This document shows positions 1 to 6,808 of a DNA stretch of 11,289 nucleotides, one piece after another. The number at the start of each line of letters is the position of its first letter. The first letter of the stretch is position 1. The position numbers were made by a program, and so were the translations under genes. Origin of the DNA: Armatimonadetes bacterium UBA5829 (GTDB taxonomy: Bacteria > Armatimonadota > UBA5829); NCBI GenBank assembly GCA_002431715.1, contig DJHI01000248.1:4054-15342 (forward strand), given 5' to 3'. Below the pieces are notes generated by a model. It was not told the DNA's origin. It did no database searches and saw only the letters and a program-made list of their open reading frames with translations.

Positions 1-1145
1 TCGGCACTGCTGATGAGTCGATAGATGCGCTTCTCGCGGAAGGCGCTCCGGCTCCTCAAGCTCCTGCTGCACCTGAAGTTCCGGCAGCACCGGCTGTTGC
101 CGCCGTTATGGCTGCCTCTGCGGCAGCAAGTGCCGCTCCAACTCCGGTTCCATCACCGGCGCCGGAAGGCAGAGTCTTCATCTCGCCGTCTGCAAAAAGG
201 ATTGCAGCCGAGCATGGAATCGACGTTGCAGTGTTGGCAGGAAAGGGAACAGGCCCTGAAGGCAGAGTCATAGAAAAAGACGTTCTGAATTTCATAGCCG
301 CCGCTCCTAAAGCGACTCCTCTCGCGGGCAAGATGGCTGCCGATATGGGAATAGATATAAGCACGGTAGCGGGCACAGGCATCGGTGGAAAGGTAACAAG
401 CGAAGACCTAAAGGTTCCGGCTCCGGTTTATGCTCCAGCGCCTGCCGCTCCGCTTTCTATTGGCGCTACAATACCGTTTACAGGCATGCGAAAAGCCGTC
501 GCTCAGAATGTTGCAGGCAGCGCGCAGACAGCACCCCATGTTACCTTGATAACAGAGGTCGATATGACCGAGGCTACTCGTCTCAGAAAGCAGATTCTGG
601 CCGATACGGAGAAGAACTACGGCGTGAGAATATCGTTTACAGATATTATCGCCAAAGCGGTCGCAAGAGCCATATTGGACAAGCCGATAGTTAACGCATC
701 TCTGCAGGGCGACCAGATAATTATTCACGATCGCATCAATCTTGGAATAGCGACCGCCATCGAGGCCGGCCTGGTTGTGCCTGTTGTTAAAGACGTCCCA
801 AGTAAGAGCCTTGTGCAGATTTCGGCTGAAGTAAAAGAGCTTGTCGCACGTGCTCGCGCTGGTCAGGCGGGTGGGGCGGACTTCAAGGATGGCACTTTTA
901 CAATTACAAACCTCGGTGCTTTCGGCGTAGAGAGTTTTAATCCGATCATTACCCCGGGCCAGAGCGCGATACTCGGCGTTTGCGCTATCAAAGATAAGCC
1001 TGTAGTGGTCGATGGAGAGATCAAAGTCCGATCGATGATGAATATCTGCCTTTCATTCGATCACAGAATTATGGACGGCGCTCCGGCTGCAGAGTTCCTT
1101 GCACGTTTGAAGCAAATCCTCGAAGCTCCATACTTAATGCTGTAA
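1..1145 (+). CDS. Dihydrolipoamide acyltransferase (E2) of a 2-oxoacid dehydrogenase complex, 5'-truncated by the window edge
   Basis: E2 moves an acyl group from lipoyl-lysine to CoA and forms the core of pyruvate or other 2-oxoacid dehydrogenase complexes in the cytoplasm. The frame is open to the left edge (first full codon at 3), so the N-terminal lipoyl domain is missing; about 380 residues are visible. In order: an Ala/Pro-rich linker (to about nt 165); a first peripheral subunit-binding domain (nt 171-296; ISPSAKRIAAEHGID, GTGPEGRV, KDVL); a second, shorter one (nt 312-413; ATPLAGKMAADMGID, GTGIGGKV, EDL); a second Ala/Pro linker; and the catalytic domain from about nt 468 (IPFTGMRKAVAQN). 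The active-site motif DHRIMDG is intact, with His at nt 1062-1064. Substrate (pyruvate, branched-chain or other) cannot be told from this part. No E3 gene follows; E1 genes would be expected upstream. The ATG at 108 lies inside the linker and is not the real start. Confidence 0.93.
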   Translation, partial: GTADESIDALLAEGAPAPQAPAAPEVPAAPAVAAVMAASAAASAAPTPVPSPAPEGRVFISPSAKRIAAEHGIDVAVLAGKGTGPEGRVIEKDVLNFIAAAPKATPLAGKMAADMGIDISTVAGTGIGGKVTSEDLKVPAPVYAPAPAAPLSIGATIPFTGMRKAVAQNVAGSAQTAPHVTLITEVDMTEATRLRKQILADTEKNYGVRISFTDIIAKAVARAILDKPIVNASLQGDQIIIHDRINLGIATAIEAGLVVPVVKDVPSKSLVQISAEVKELVARARAGQAGGADFKDGTFTITNLGAFGVESFNPIITPGQSAILGVCAIKDKPVVVDGEIKVRSMMNICLSFDHRIMDGAPAAEFLARLKQILEAPYLML

Positions 1146-1160
1146 TCAGTCATCAAGTGA

Positions 1161-1212
1161 GAAAGTCAAAGAGTCCCAATTGACAACTATTGCCGGAGAC
1201 TCTTTGACTTTC
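1161..1212 (+). terminator. Strong hairpin after the E2 gene
   Basis: A perfect 15-bp inverted repeat, GAAAGTCAAAGAGTC (1161-1175) and its complement (1198-1212), encloses a 22-nt loop that can pair further (CC/GG with a bulged A, then CAAT/ATTG). It starts 15 nt after the E2 stop and ends 34 nt before the next start. No U-tract follows (AACTATTAGG), so it is not a textbook intrinsic terminator; it could be an mRNA-stabilising or processing hairpin, or an operator for the downstream oxidoreductase pair. Confidence 0.5.
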
Positions 1213-1246
1213 AACTATTAGGCTGACTGATAAAGGAGATTCTATC

Positions 1247-2236
1247 ATGTTAAAAGTAGCGCTTGTAGGCGCTGGTGGTATGGGTCGAGTCCATGCAAAA
1301 GCTTATTCGCAGATGGAAGAGGCCGAATTGGTCGCTGTATGCGATATTGACCCTGAAGCTGCTAAAAAATGTGCGGATGAATATAAGATACCGGCATATA
1401 CCGATTTCGGTGAAATGATCGGAAATGTCGATGTCGATGTAGTTGACATATGCACACCTACTTATGCTCACCTGGAATGCGTGAAGGCTGCTGCGGAGGC
1501 AGGGAAGCACGTTGCGTGCGAAAAGCCGCTTGCGCGCACTGTCAGCCAGGCAAAAGAGGCCGTGCAGGTATGTGAGGACGCCGGAGTAAAGCTCTTCGTA
1601 GCACATGTATTACGATGGTTCCCTGAATATCGCTCCATAAAAGAGCATGTAGCTGCCGGGGCAATAGGCGATGCGGTGGAGGTCAGAACCACAAGATCCG
1701 GCTCCCATCCAAACTCTCCCGACTCCTGGTATTGCGATTATTCCAAGAGCGGTGGAGTTGTTCTGGATTTGATTGTCCATGACTTTGACTGGCTGCGGTG
1801 GTGCTTTGGAAATGTCAAAAGAGTATACGCGAGGGGACTGTATGAATCAAAAATCCCCATAACGGACTATGCTTTGGTGACACTTCGTTTTGAAAACGGA
1901 GTGATTGCGCATGTCGAAGGCGGCTGGGCAAGACCGAGCGGATTTATAACGAGTGCTGAAGTGGCTGGAACCAAGGGGCTGCTGAATTATTCCAATGCCG
2001 ATTCGGTTCCTTTAGTTATAGATAAAAAAGCGGTAGAGGAAGACAGGCCGTCCATCACTATTCCTGAGAATCCGGCAAACGAGTCGCCATATTATAAAGA
2101 GCTGCGCCACTTTATTAACTGTCTTGAATCTGGGGAAACTCCTGAGGTGACTCCCGAGGATGGAATAGAGGCAGTTCGAATTGCCGAAGCAGCTCTCAAG
2201 TCCATAAGCTCTGGTCAGAGCGTGGTGCTCGGTTAA
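1247..2236 (+). CDS. Gfo/Idh/MocA-family NAD(P)-dependent oxidoreductase (myo-inositol dehydrogenase-like)
   Basis: This family oxidises or reduces sugars, polyols or their derivatives with NAD(P) in the cytoplasm. The 329-residue protein has the usual family length. The N-terminal Rossmann domain opens with KVALVGAGGMGRVH (GxGGxG at residues 8-13). The EKP motif is at residues 92-94, with Lys93 the expected catalytic lysine, and the C-terminal domain carries D174-L-I-V-H178, matching the catalytic Asp and His of inositol dehydrogenases. The GAIGDAVEVR strand entering the second domain is also typical. The ATG is preceded by AAGGAG (1233-1238) at good spacing. A second family member starts 10 nt after the stop, with its Shine-Dalgarno overlapping this stop codon, so the two form an operon. 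I saw no convincing sigma-70 promoter in the preceding 100 nt. The substrate cannot be read from the sequence. Confidence 0.92.
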   Translation: MLKVALVGAGGMGRVHAKAYSQMEEAELVAVCDIDPEAAKKCADEYKIPAYTDFGEMIGNVDVDVVDICTPTYAHLECVKAAAEAGKHVACEKPLARTVSQAKEAVQVCEDAGVKLFVAHVLRWFPEYRSIKEHVAAGAIGDAVEVRTTRSGSHPNSPDSWYCDYSKSGGVVLDLIVHDFDWLRWCFGNVKRVYARGLYESKIPITDYALVTLRFENGVIAHVEGGWARPSGFITSAEVAGTKGLLNYSNADSVPLVIDKKAVEEDRPSITIPENPANESPYYKELRHFINCLESGETPEVTPEDGIEAVRIAEAALKSISSGQSVVLG

Positions 2237-2246
2237 GGGGTGTATA

Positions 2247-3242
2247 GTGGAAAACAAAGTTAAAATCGGTGTAATGAGTTTTGCACACATGCATGCGTAT
2301 TCCTATGCTAGTGCACTCAATAAGTTGGATTTCGTGGATTTTGTCGGGATCGCTGATGAAGACGGCTCCAGAGCAAGGAAATTCGCGAAAGAGTTCAATA
2401 CAAAAGCATTCAAGTCATATGAAGAGATGCTGGCGTCAGATATCGATGCGGTTGTTGTCTGCAGCGAGAATATGAATCATCGAAAGCATGTCGTTTTAGC
2501 TGCGCAGAGCGAAAAGCATGTATTATGCGAAAAACCTATCGCAGGGAATTTGCACGATGCTGAAGCTATTATCGAAGTGGCAAAGCGAAGCCACATTCAA
2601 CTGATGACTGCTTTCCCCTGCCGTTATCACCCTGCTTTTGTAAGCTTAAAGAAGAGTGTCAAGGCCGGTGATCTCGGCGATGTGCTCGCTATCAAAGGAA
2701 CCAATCAAGGCAGATGTCCGGGAGGCTGGTTTACCGATCTTTCTCTCTCCGGTGGCGGAGCGATTATAGATCATACGGTTCACTTGATGGATCTGATAAG
2801 AGATATGACCGGCGCTGAACCCACGAAAGTATATGCTGAGATCGATAACAGAATGCTGAGCAAGGATTTCGACGATACGGGCATATTAACAGTCGATTTT
2901 TCAAATGGTATGTTCGTTACCATAGATTCGAGCTGGTCGAGACCAAATAGCTATCCGACATGGGGAAATGTCAATATGGATGTAACCGGAACTATAGGCA
3001 CTGCATCCATGAAGATGTTCCAACAGAAGATCGACTATTACTCGGATGAAAATAAAGGTTTCTTTTATCTTTACTGGGGCGATGATATGGATTATGAGAT
3101 GGTCAAATCATTTGCCACAAGTATTCACAAAGGTAAAGATGTGGAAGTAACCGGAGAAGACGGGCTTGCCGCATTAAAAGTTGCAATGGCGGCTTATGAG
3201 TCCGCAAAAACCGGCAAAGTAATCGATCTGGCTGAATATTAA
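2247..3242 (+). CDS. Second Gfo/Idh/MocA-family oxidoreductase, with an atypical dinucleotide-binding loop
   Basis: A paralogue of the preceding gene, 331 residues, presumably acting on a related sugar or polyol. Start is GTG at 2247, chosen because AAGGGG (2235-2240) lies 6 nt upstream and residues 5-9 (VKIGV) form the first Rossmann strand. The catalytic features remain: C-EKP at 94-97 (Lys96) and D175-H-T-V-H179, plus the linking segment KAGDLGDVLAIKG. The glycine loop is unusual: where the first gene has GAGGMG, this one reads G8-V-M-S-F-A13-H-M-H, keeping only the first glycine. Family members with a Phe-Ala-His loop appear to exist, so this is probably a real subfamily rather than decay; the rest of the frame shows no damage. 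It could use NAD(P) differently or bind it weakly. The unit ends at a GC-rich hairpin 27 nt beyond the stop. Confidence 0.9.
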   Translation: MENKVKIGVMSFAHMHAYSYASALNKLDFVDFVGIADEDGSRARKFAKEFNTKAFKSYEEMLASDIDAVVVCSENMNHRKHVVLAAQSEKHVLCEKPIAGNLHDAEAIIEVAKRSHIQLMTAFPCRYHPAFVSLKKSVKAGDLGDVLAIKGTNQGRCPGGWFTDLSLSGGGAIIDHTVHLMDLIRDMTGAEPTKVYAEIDNRMLSKDFDDTGILTVDFSNGMFVTIDSSWSRPNSYPTWGNVNMDVTGTIGTASMKMFQQKIDYYSDENKGFFYLYWGDDMDYEMVKSFATSIHKGKDVEVTGEDGLAALKVAMAAYESAKTGKVIDLAEY

Positions 3243-3269
3243 CAGGCAGCAATTTACATCATACTGGGC

Positions 3270-3303
3270 TAATGGGGCGGGATTCTGATATTCTGCCCCA
3301 TTA
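3270..3303. terminator. Bidirectional terminator-like hairpin between convergent genes
   Basis: TAATGGGGC (3270-3278) pairs perfectly with GCCCCATTA (3295-3303); G-U and Watson-Crick pairs extend the stem inward on the + strand. It lies between the second oxidoreductase (stop at 3242) and the convergent hydrolase (stop at 3320). The + strand continues TTATTCGTTACC, only weakly T-rich. A role in ending both transcripts is inferred from position. Confidence 0.6.
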
Positions 3304-3319
3304 TTCGTTACCAACCTCC

Positions 3320-3970
3320 CTATTCTTCTGCCGCGGAAAACCATCTGACAAACCACTCGCATGCGGCCTGTTCCATTTCATTTTGAAAGCGCGGAGCTTC
3401 GTCGAAGAGATGTCCCGCACCCTGGATGATATGAAGCTCCTTAGGGCACTGAAGAGAGTTGAAAATTTCTTTCGCTTCCGGCAGAACGATATTGTCTTCA
3501 CTCCCCTGAATTATAAGGGTTGGGGCTTGGACCATCTGCGCAAAATCCAGAATATCGTAGTTTCTCGGAACCCTCAGCACCATAGCCTGAATACGTGGGT
3601 CCTCAGCAGCAGCCCGGATTGCAGCAGTTCCGCCAGTGCTGGATCCGTGGACACCTATGAACCTTGTTTCTACAAACTTTTGCGCGCACACATAATCAAG
3701 AGCACTGATAAGGTCGTCATACTGCTGATCCTGGGTCGATTGGTCGGGTAAGCCGTCGCTTTCTCCATGGCCTGTAAAATCGAAGAGAAATGAACTTATT
3801 CCGGCATCCAGAAGCCTTTGTGCAATTCCTCGATTTCTAGGGCTTGATTTGCTGCTTCCTGTGCCGTGGGCGAACACTACAATGTCTCGCAGAGATTCAT
3901 CAGGCGCAATTAGCGCCCCTGCCAGCTTCATACCTCTGGACGTTTTGAATGTGAGAGTCTCCTCTATCAT
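3320..3970 (-). CDS. Small alpha/beta hydrolase (dienelactone-hydrolase-like), serine hydrolase
   Basis: A cytoplasmic serine hydrolase of 216 residues, close to the size of a minimal alpha/beta-hydrolase domain; it has no signal peptide. Visible parts: VVFAHGTGSSK (oxyanion-hole HG at 35-36), FDFTGHGESDG (65-73), the nucleophile elbow G109-S-S111-T-G113, Asp159 in IIQGSEDN, and His187 in GAGHLFDEA, giving a complete Ser-Asp-His triad. The substrate is unknown; esters or small acyl compounds are plausible. Start choice: the frame extends to a TTG at 4024, but a good minus-strand promoter (-10 at 3991-3996) lies inside that extension. Between the ATGs at 3976 and 3970, the latter has the GGGGGG tract (3977-3982) at better spacing (6 nt). 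Transcribed divergently from the zinc-ribbon gene and convergently with the oxidoreductase pair. Confidence 0.9.
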   Translation of the reverse strand: MIEETLTFKTSRGMKLAGALIAPDESLRDIVVFAHGTGSSKSSPRNRGIAQRLLDAGISSFLFDFTGHGESDGLPDQSTQDQQYDDLISALDYVCAQKFVETRFIGVHGSSTGGTAAIRAAAEDPRIQAMVLRVPRNYDILDFAQMVQAPTLIIQGSEDNIVLPEAKEIFNSLQCPKELHIIQGAGHLFDEAPRFQNEMEQAACEWFVRWFSAAEE

Positions 3971-3990
3971 ACCCATCCCCCCGAATGTGA

Positions 3991-4019
3991 ATGATACCAC
4001 ATAATGTTGTCGAGGTAAA
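3991..4019 (-). promoter_or_regulatory. Predicted sigma-70 promoter of the hydrolase gene
   Basis: Minus strand: -35 TTTACC (4014-4019), 17-bp spacer, extended -10 TGG-TATCAT (hexamer 3991-3996). The predicted transcript start near 3984 gives a leader of only 8-14 nt containing the GGGGGG tract. Confidence 0.55.
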
Positions 4020-4026
4020 CACAAGG

Positions 4027-4055
4027 TTGCAACCAGGCTCAGGTTTTGCTAAAAT
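4027..4055 (+). promoter_or_regulatory. Predicted sigma-70 promoter of the zinc-ribbon/RNase HI operon
   Basis: Plus strand: -35 TTGCAA (4027-4032), 17-bp spacer, extended -10 TGC-TAAAAT (hexamer 4050-4055). Predicted start near 4062, about 30 nt before the ATG at 4091. Its -35 lies 7 bp from the -35 of the divergent hydrolase promoter. Confidence 0.65.
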
Positions 4056-4090
4056 CTGTGTGCGGCTTTTCCAAGCTGTGGAGGTTATCA

Positions 4091-4804
4091 ATGAGAGATC
4101 AGTTACGCGCACTTTACGAACTCCAGGCAGTTGATATGAAAATTACGAGTGCGACCTCGAAAATTGCATCGCTTACGGGTTCAAAAGAGCTGCGCGCTAA
4201 ATACTCGGCTGCAAAATTGGCACTCGACAAAGCAGATAAAGCGCTTGCTGCTTATGAAGCGGAAGTGAGAGATTGCGAGCTTCAGCTTAAATCCATCGAA
4301 GAAAAACGCAACAATTTCCAAAAAAGGCTGTATTCAGGCGCTATAACAAACCCCAAGGAGCTTTCATCCACAGAAAAAGAAATTGAAATGCTTAAGGCAA
4401 AACAGGGCGAGCTTGACGAGCGTACACTGGAGCTTTACGATCTGGTCGAAAAGGCAAAGGAAAAGGTTGAAACATCCAAAAATATCACTCAGACGGTAGA
4501 GACCCAGGCGCGAAAAGCCATAAAATTTGAAAACACTGAAAAAGCCAGACTGGAAGAGGAGCTGGTTGAACTAAACAAGCTGCGTGAAGCAGAAATGTCT
4601 AATATTACCGACAAACAGCTTCTCTCTAAATACGAGGCGATAAGAAAGCACAGCGGCAGCACAGGGATGGCTAGAGTTGTAGACGGCAGATGCGAAGGCT
4701 GCCATGTTGCAATTACCTCCTACACTATAACCAATCTCATTAAGGACAGCCAGGTCGAGATGTGTGAAAACTGCGGTCGAATCCTGCTTCTGGATGTCGA
4801 ATGA
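4091..4804 (+). CDS. Coiled-coil protein with C-terminal C4 zinc ribbon (DUF164 / zf-RING_7 family)
   Basis: A 237-residue cytoplasmic protein. Residues about 1-180 are heptad-like, rich in Lys, Glu, Ala and Leu, and predicted to form a long antiparallel coiled coil, interrupted by the family motif YSGAITNPKEL (81-91). The C-terminal zinc ribbon has Cys201-x2-Cys204 and Cys225-x2-Cys228. Family members include FlgZ (HP0958) of Helicobacter and CdsZ of Chlamydia, which act as RNA- or protein-binding adaptors; in most bacteria the role is not defined. ATG 4091 is preferred over the upstream in-frame ATG at 4046 because GGAGG (4080-4084) precedes it, and 4046 falls between the promoter elements. 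The stop overlaps the RNase HI start as ATGA (4801-4804), so the two genes are translationally coupled. Confidence 0.9.
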   Translation: MRDQLRALYELQAVDMKITSATSKIASLTGSKELRAKYSAAKLALDKADKALAAYEAEVRDCELQLKSIEEKRNNFQKRLYSGAITNPKELSSTEKEIEMLKAKQGELDERTLELYDLVEKAKEKVETSKNITQTVETQARKAIKFENTEKARLEEELVELNKLREAEMSNITDKQLLSKYEAIRKHSGSTGMARVVDGRCEGCHVAITSYTITNLIKDSQVEMCENCGRILLLDVE

Positions 4805-5217
4805 GCAGAGTAATTATCTACACGGATGGGGCGTCCAAGGGTAATCCAGGTGATGCAGGTATTGGAGTCGTCATTTCTTCGCCAGACGGCATTGTGATAC
4901 GCGAAATTGGTGAGTATATAGGCAAAACCACCAATAACGTCGCAGAATATACCGCGCTCATTAGAGGGCTCAAGGAAGCCGCTGAAATTGGCGCTACGCA
5001 GATAGAGATAAGCACGGATAGTGAGCTAATGGCCCGCCAGTTATCCGGCGTTTACAGAGTAAAATCACCAAATCTACAGCCTCTATATGCTCAGGCGACT
5101 AGTCTGATTCATCACTTTGAAAGTGTCAGAATTACACATGTCATGAGAGAACTGAATAAACGTGCCGATGAGCTTGCCAACCAGGGCGTGAAAAATAAAC
5201 ATATAGAGCTATCGTAA
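4801..5217 (+). CDS. rnhA: Ribonuclease HI
   Basis: Cleaves the RNA strand of RNA-DNA hybrids (R-loops, primers, misincorporated ribonucleotides) in the cytoplasm, using two metal ions. The 138-residue protein is a single RNase H fold. The catalytic DEDD set is present: Asp9 in YTDGASKGNPG, Glu49 in NNVAEYTAL, Asp73 in STDSEL, and Asp123 in NKRADELAN. It belongs to the short type lacking an N-terminal hybrid-binding domain; the basic protrusion of E. coli RNase HI is largely absent. The start codon lies in the ATGA overlap with the zinc-ribbon gene; no strong separate Shine-Dalgarno is seen, which fits translational coupling. A zinc-ribbon gene next to an RNase HI gene also occurs in Actinobacteria (as I recall, Rv2229c/Rv2228c), which supports a functional link. 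Confidence 0.93.
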   Translation: MSRVIIYTDGASKGNPGDAGIGVVISSPDGIVIREIGEYIGKTTNNVAEYTALIRGLKEAAEIGATQIEISTDSELMARQLSGVYRVKSPNLQPLYAQATSLIHHFESVRITHVMRELNKRADELANQGVKNKHIELS

Positions 5218-5234
5218 ACCTGTAAAAATTATCA

Positions 5235-5263
5235 TTGCCACGAAGCAAACTCTGCTGTATAAT
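5235..5263 (+). promoter_or_regulatory. Predicted sigma-70 promoter of the SigH-like gene
   Basis: -35 TTGCCA (5235-5240), 17-bp spacer, perfect -10 TATAAT (5258-5263). Predicted start near 5270. The leader begins with CAGGA-CGTAT-TCCTG (5271-5285), a perfect 5-bp inverted repeat at the transcript start that could be an operator or a 5' stabilising hairpin. Confidence 0.7.
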
Positions 5264-5270
5264 GCAACTA

Positions 5271-5285
5271 CAGGACGTATTCCTG
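5271..5285 (+). repeat. Short inverted repeat at the start of the sigma-gene transcript
   Basis: CAGGA (5271-5275), spacer CGTAT, TCCTG (5281-5285). It sits about 1-16 nt after the predicted transcription start, where a dimeric repressor could bind. At five base pairs per arm it could be chance. Confidence 0.35.
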
Positions 5286-5314
5286 GACATTGTTATACCG
5301 CCTTGGAGGAGAAG

Positions 5315-5956
5315 ATGAGGATGCACAAGGTGATAGCGAGGTCCGCTTATGACAGGTTGACGGATAATATAATCGTCGGCCTGGCTCAGAGTGGAGACAT
5401 CCATGCGTCGGAGTATCTACTTTATAGATTTCGATCGCTGGTGCGTACCAAGTGCCGTTCGTACTTCCTCATGGGCGCCGAAAAGGACGATCTGCTGCAG
5501 ATCGGAATGATCGGCCTCTGGCAGTCGATTATGGACTATGTACCTGATAAGGATATATCTTTCCTCTCCTTTGCCCGAATCTGTATCGAAAGACACGTTA
5601 TAACCGCCATCAAAACCGCCACACGCCGAAAACAGTCTCCACTAAACAATGCTATCTCACTCGATTATTGCGTCGATGAAGGCGAGCCTGATTTTAACCT
5701 GGAAGAAGTTCTGGTTTCAGATGCTGATCTGGACCCAGAGGATATATTGCTTAAGAGAGAAGATTCGAGAATCCTTAAAGTGACGCTTAAGCGGGTGCTC
5801 TCGCAGTTTGAATGGGAAGTATTGAAGAGATATAGATTAGGAAAAACTTACCGAGAAATTGCACTCGATTTAGCATGCAAAACCAAGTCGGTAGACAATG
5901 CCTTAGGCAGAATTAAACGCAAAGTATCCTCAAATACCGGTATAATGCTGACATAG
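5315..5956 (+). CDS. sigH: RNA polymerase sigma factor, SigH (sigma-30) type
   Basis: A sigma-70-family factor of 213 residues, similar in length and layout to B. subtilis SigH, which directs early stationary-phase, competence and sporulation genes. Region 2 (about residues 36-106) contains RSYFLMGAEKDDLLQIGMIGLW and ends in ITAIKTATRRKQSPLN and SLD, closely matching what I recall of SigH. Region 4 (about 155-205) carries a helix-turn-helix: GKTYREIALDL followed by KSVDNALGRIKRK. The linker is acidic (EGEPDFNLEE; SDADLDPED). No extra sensory domain and no anti-sigma gene adjoin it. ATG 5315 is chosen because GGAGG (5305-5309) lies 5 nt upstream; a TTG at 5303 would swallow that site, and ATG 5321 is possible. 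The gene converges on the methyltransferase with 5 bp between the stops and no separate terminator. Confidence 0.85.
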   Translation: MRMHKVIARSAYDRLTDNIIVGLAQSGDIHASEYLLYRFRSLVRTKCRSYFLMGAEKDDLLQIGMIGLWQSIMDYVPDKDISFLSFARICIERHVITAIKTATRRKQSPLNNAISLDYCVDEGEPDFNLEEVLVSDADLDPEDILLKREDSRILKVTLKRVLSQFEWEVLKRYRLGKTYREIALDLACKTKSVDNALGRIKRKVSSNTGIMLT

Positions 5957-5961
5957 ATTTC

Positions 5962-6792
5962 TCAAGCCTTATTTCTGAAGATCAGAATATACTGATGGTG
6001 TATATTTGAGACGAAGGCATATGGAATCCCATATGGATAGAGAGCTTTGCTGTCCTGTGCGAGAATTGTTATTCCCTCGAGTGTGAAACCTGCTGCTTCG
6101 ATAACTTGGCTGATATCGGCATGGTAGGCATAGAATTTGGATTTATGCCTGAAATCGGAAACAACCACACACATGTACTTCTTCTTTTTTAGCACTCTGC
6201 TGCATTGGATAAAAACTGATTTGAGTTCTTTCAGGAACTCCTCATAGGAGCCTAGATTACCCAGATCATTCTTTTCATCACTGTAACGCGTCTCTAGACC
6301 TTTTGCTTTTCGTTCAGCCTTTACTTTATGATCATTGTCCTTGCGGAGAATCATCCAGTAGGGTGGGCTTGTGACCACAAAATCGAATGAAGAGTCGGAA
6401 AGAGTAGGCAACACCTTTCTGACATCGCCTTCAAGGACGGTTTGAAGAGGATCGGGCTTCTTATGCTCAAGCCGATTTCGTGCAGTATCTGCCCACCTTT
6501 GTATAAGCTCTACCCCTGTTCCTATACGGCTGCATTGAGAGCATGCAATGAGTGTGGAGCCGCTTCCCACAAATGGGTCCAGAACCTTACCGCCGCGTTT
6601 TGTGAAAAATTCGATCAGCCTAACAATATCAGTCTCGGCGAATGTAGCAGGGTGCTGAGCCTTAAGTTTGTCTCTTTGTGGTGGTTTGCTGAACCAGACA
6701 CTCTTTGTCTCGATCATCCATTGAGTGTTCGTAAGATCATTCAAAGAGTTTTTCTGGTCAATAATTGGTTCTGTTTTTTTAGTAATGGGCAT
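5962..6792 (-). CDS. Orphan DNA (cytosine-N4 or adenine-N6) methyltransferase, motif order I before IV
   Basis: Transfers a methyl group from S-adenosylmethionine to an exocyclic amino group in DNA. From ATG 6792 it is 276 residues. Residues 45-68 (AQHPATFAETDIVRLIEFF) resemble motif X, followed by motif I, KVLDPFVGSGST (69-80), and the SAM-contacting GTGVEL (91-96). Motif IV, VVTSPPYW (139-146), comes after, in the order of gamma-class rather than beta-class enzymes. A charged segment (150-185, ending YSDEKNDLGNLGSYEEF) follows the catalytic loop. TSPPY is common in N4-cytosine enzymes but does not exclude N6-adenine. No restriction endonuclease is nearby. The frame extends to a TTG at 6882, but that would overlap the leader of the divergent STAS gene; 6792 has no clear Shine-Dalgarno, so the start is uncertain. 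It converges with the sigma gene. Confidence 0.85.
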   Translation of the reverse strand: MPITKKTEPIIDQKNSLNDLTNTQWMIETKSVWFSKPPQRDKLKAQHPATFAETDIVRLIEFFTKRGGKVLDPFVGSGSTLIACSQCSRIGTGVELIQRWADTARNRLEHKKPDPLQTVLEGDVRKVLPTLSDSSFDFVVTSPPYWMILRKDNDHKVKAERKAKGLETRYSDEKNDLGNLGSYEEFLKELKSVFIQCSRVLKKKKYMCVVVSDFRHKSKFYAYHADISQVIEAAGFTLEGITILAQDSKALYPYGIPYAFVSNIHHQYILIFRNKA

Positions 6793-6808
6793 TTCAAGTG
6801 CTACAGCC

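Noticed and set aside
3272..3751. Plus-strand frame of 159 codons opposite the hydrolase
   Set aside because: It lies on the reverse complement of a gene with a full catalytic triad, starts inside the terminator hairpin and has no protein-like features.
3971..4024. N-terminal extension of the hydrolase from TTG 4024
   Set aside because: It contains the predicted hydrolase promoter and no ribosome site precedes the TTG.
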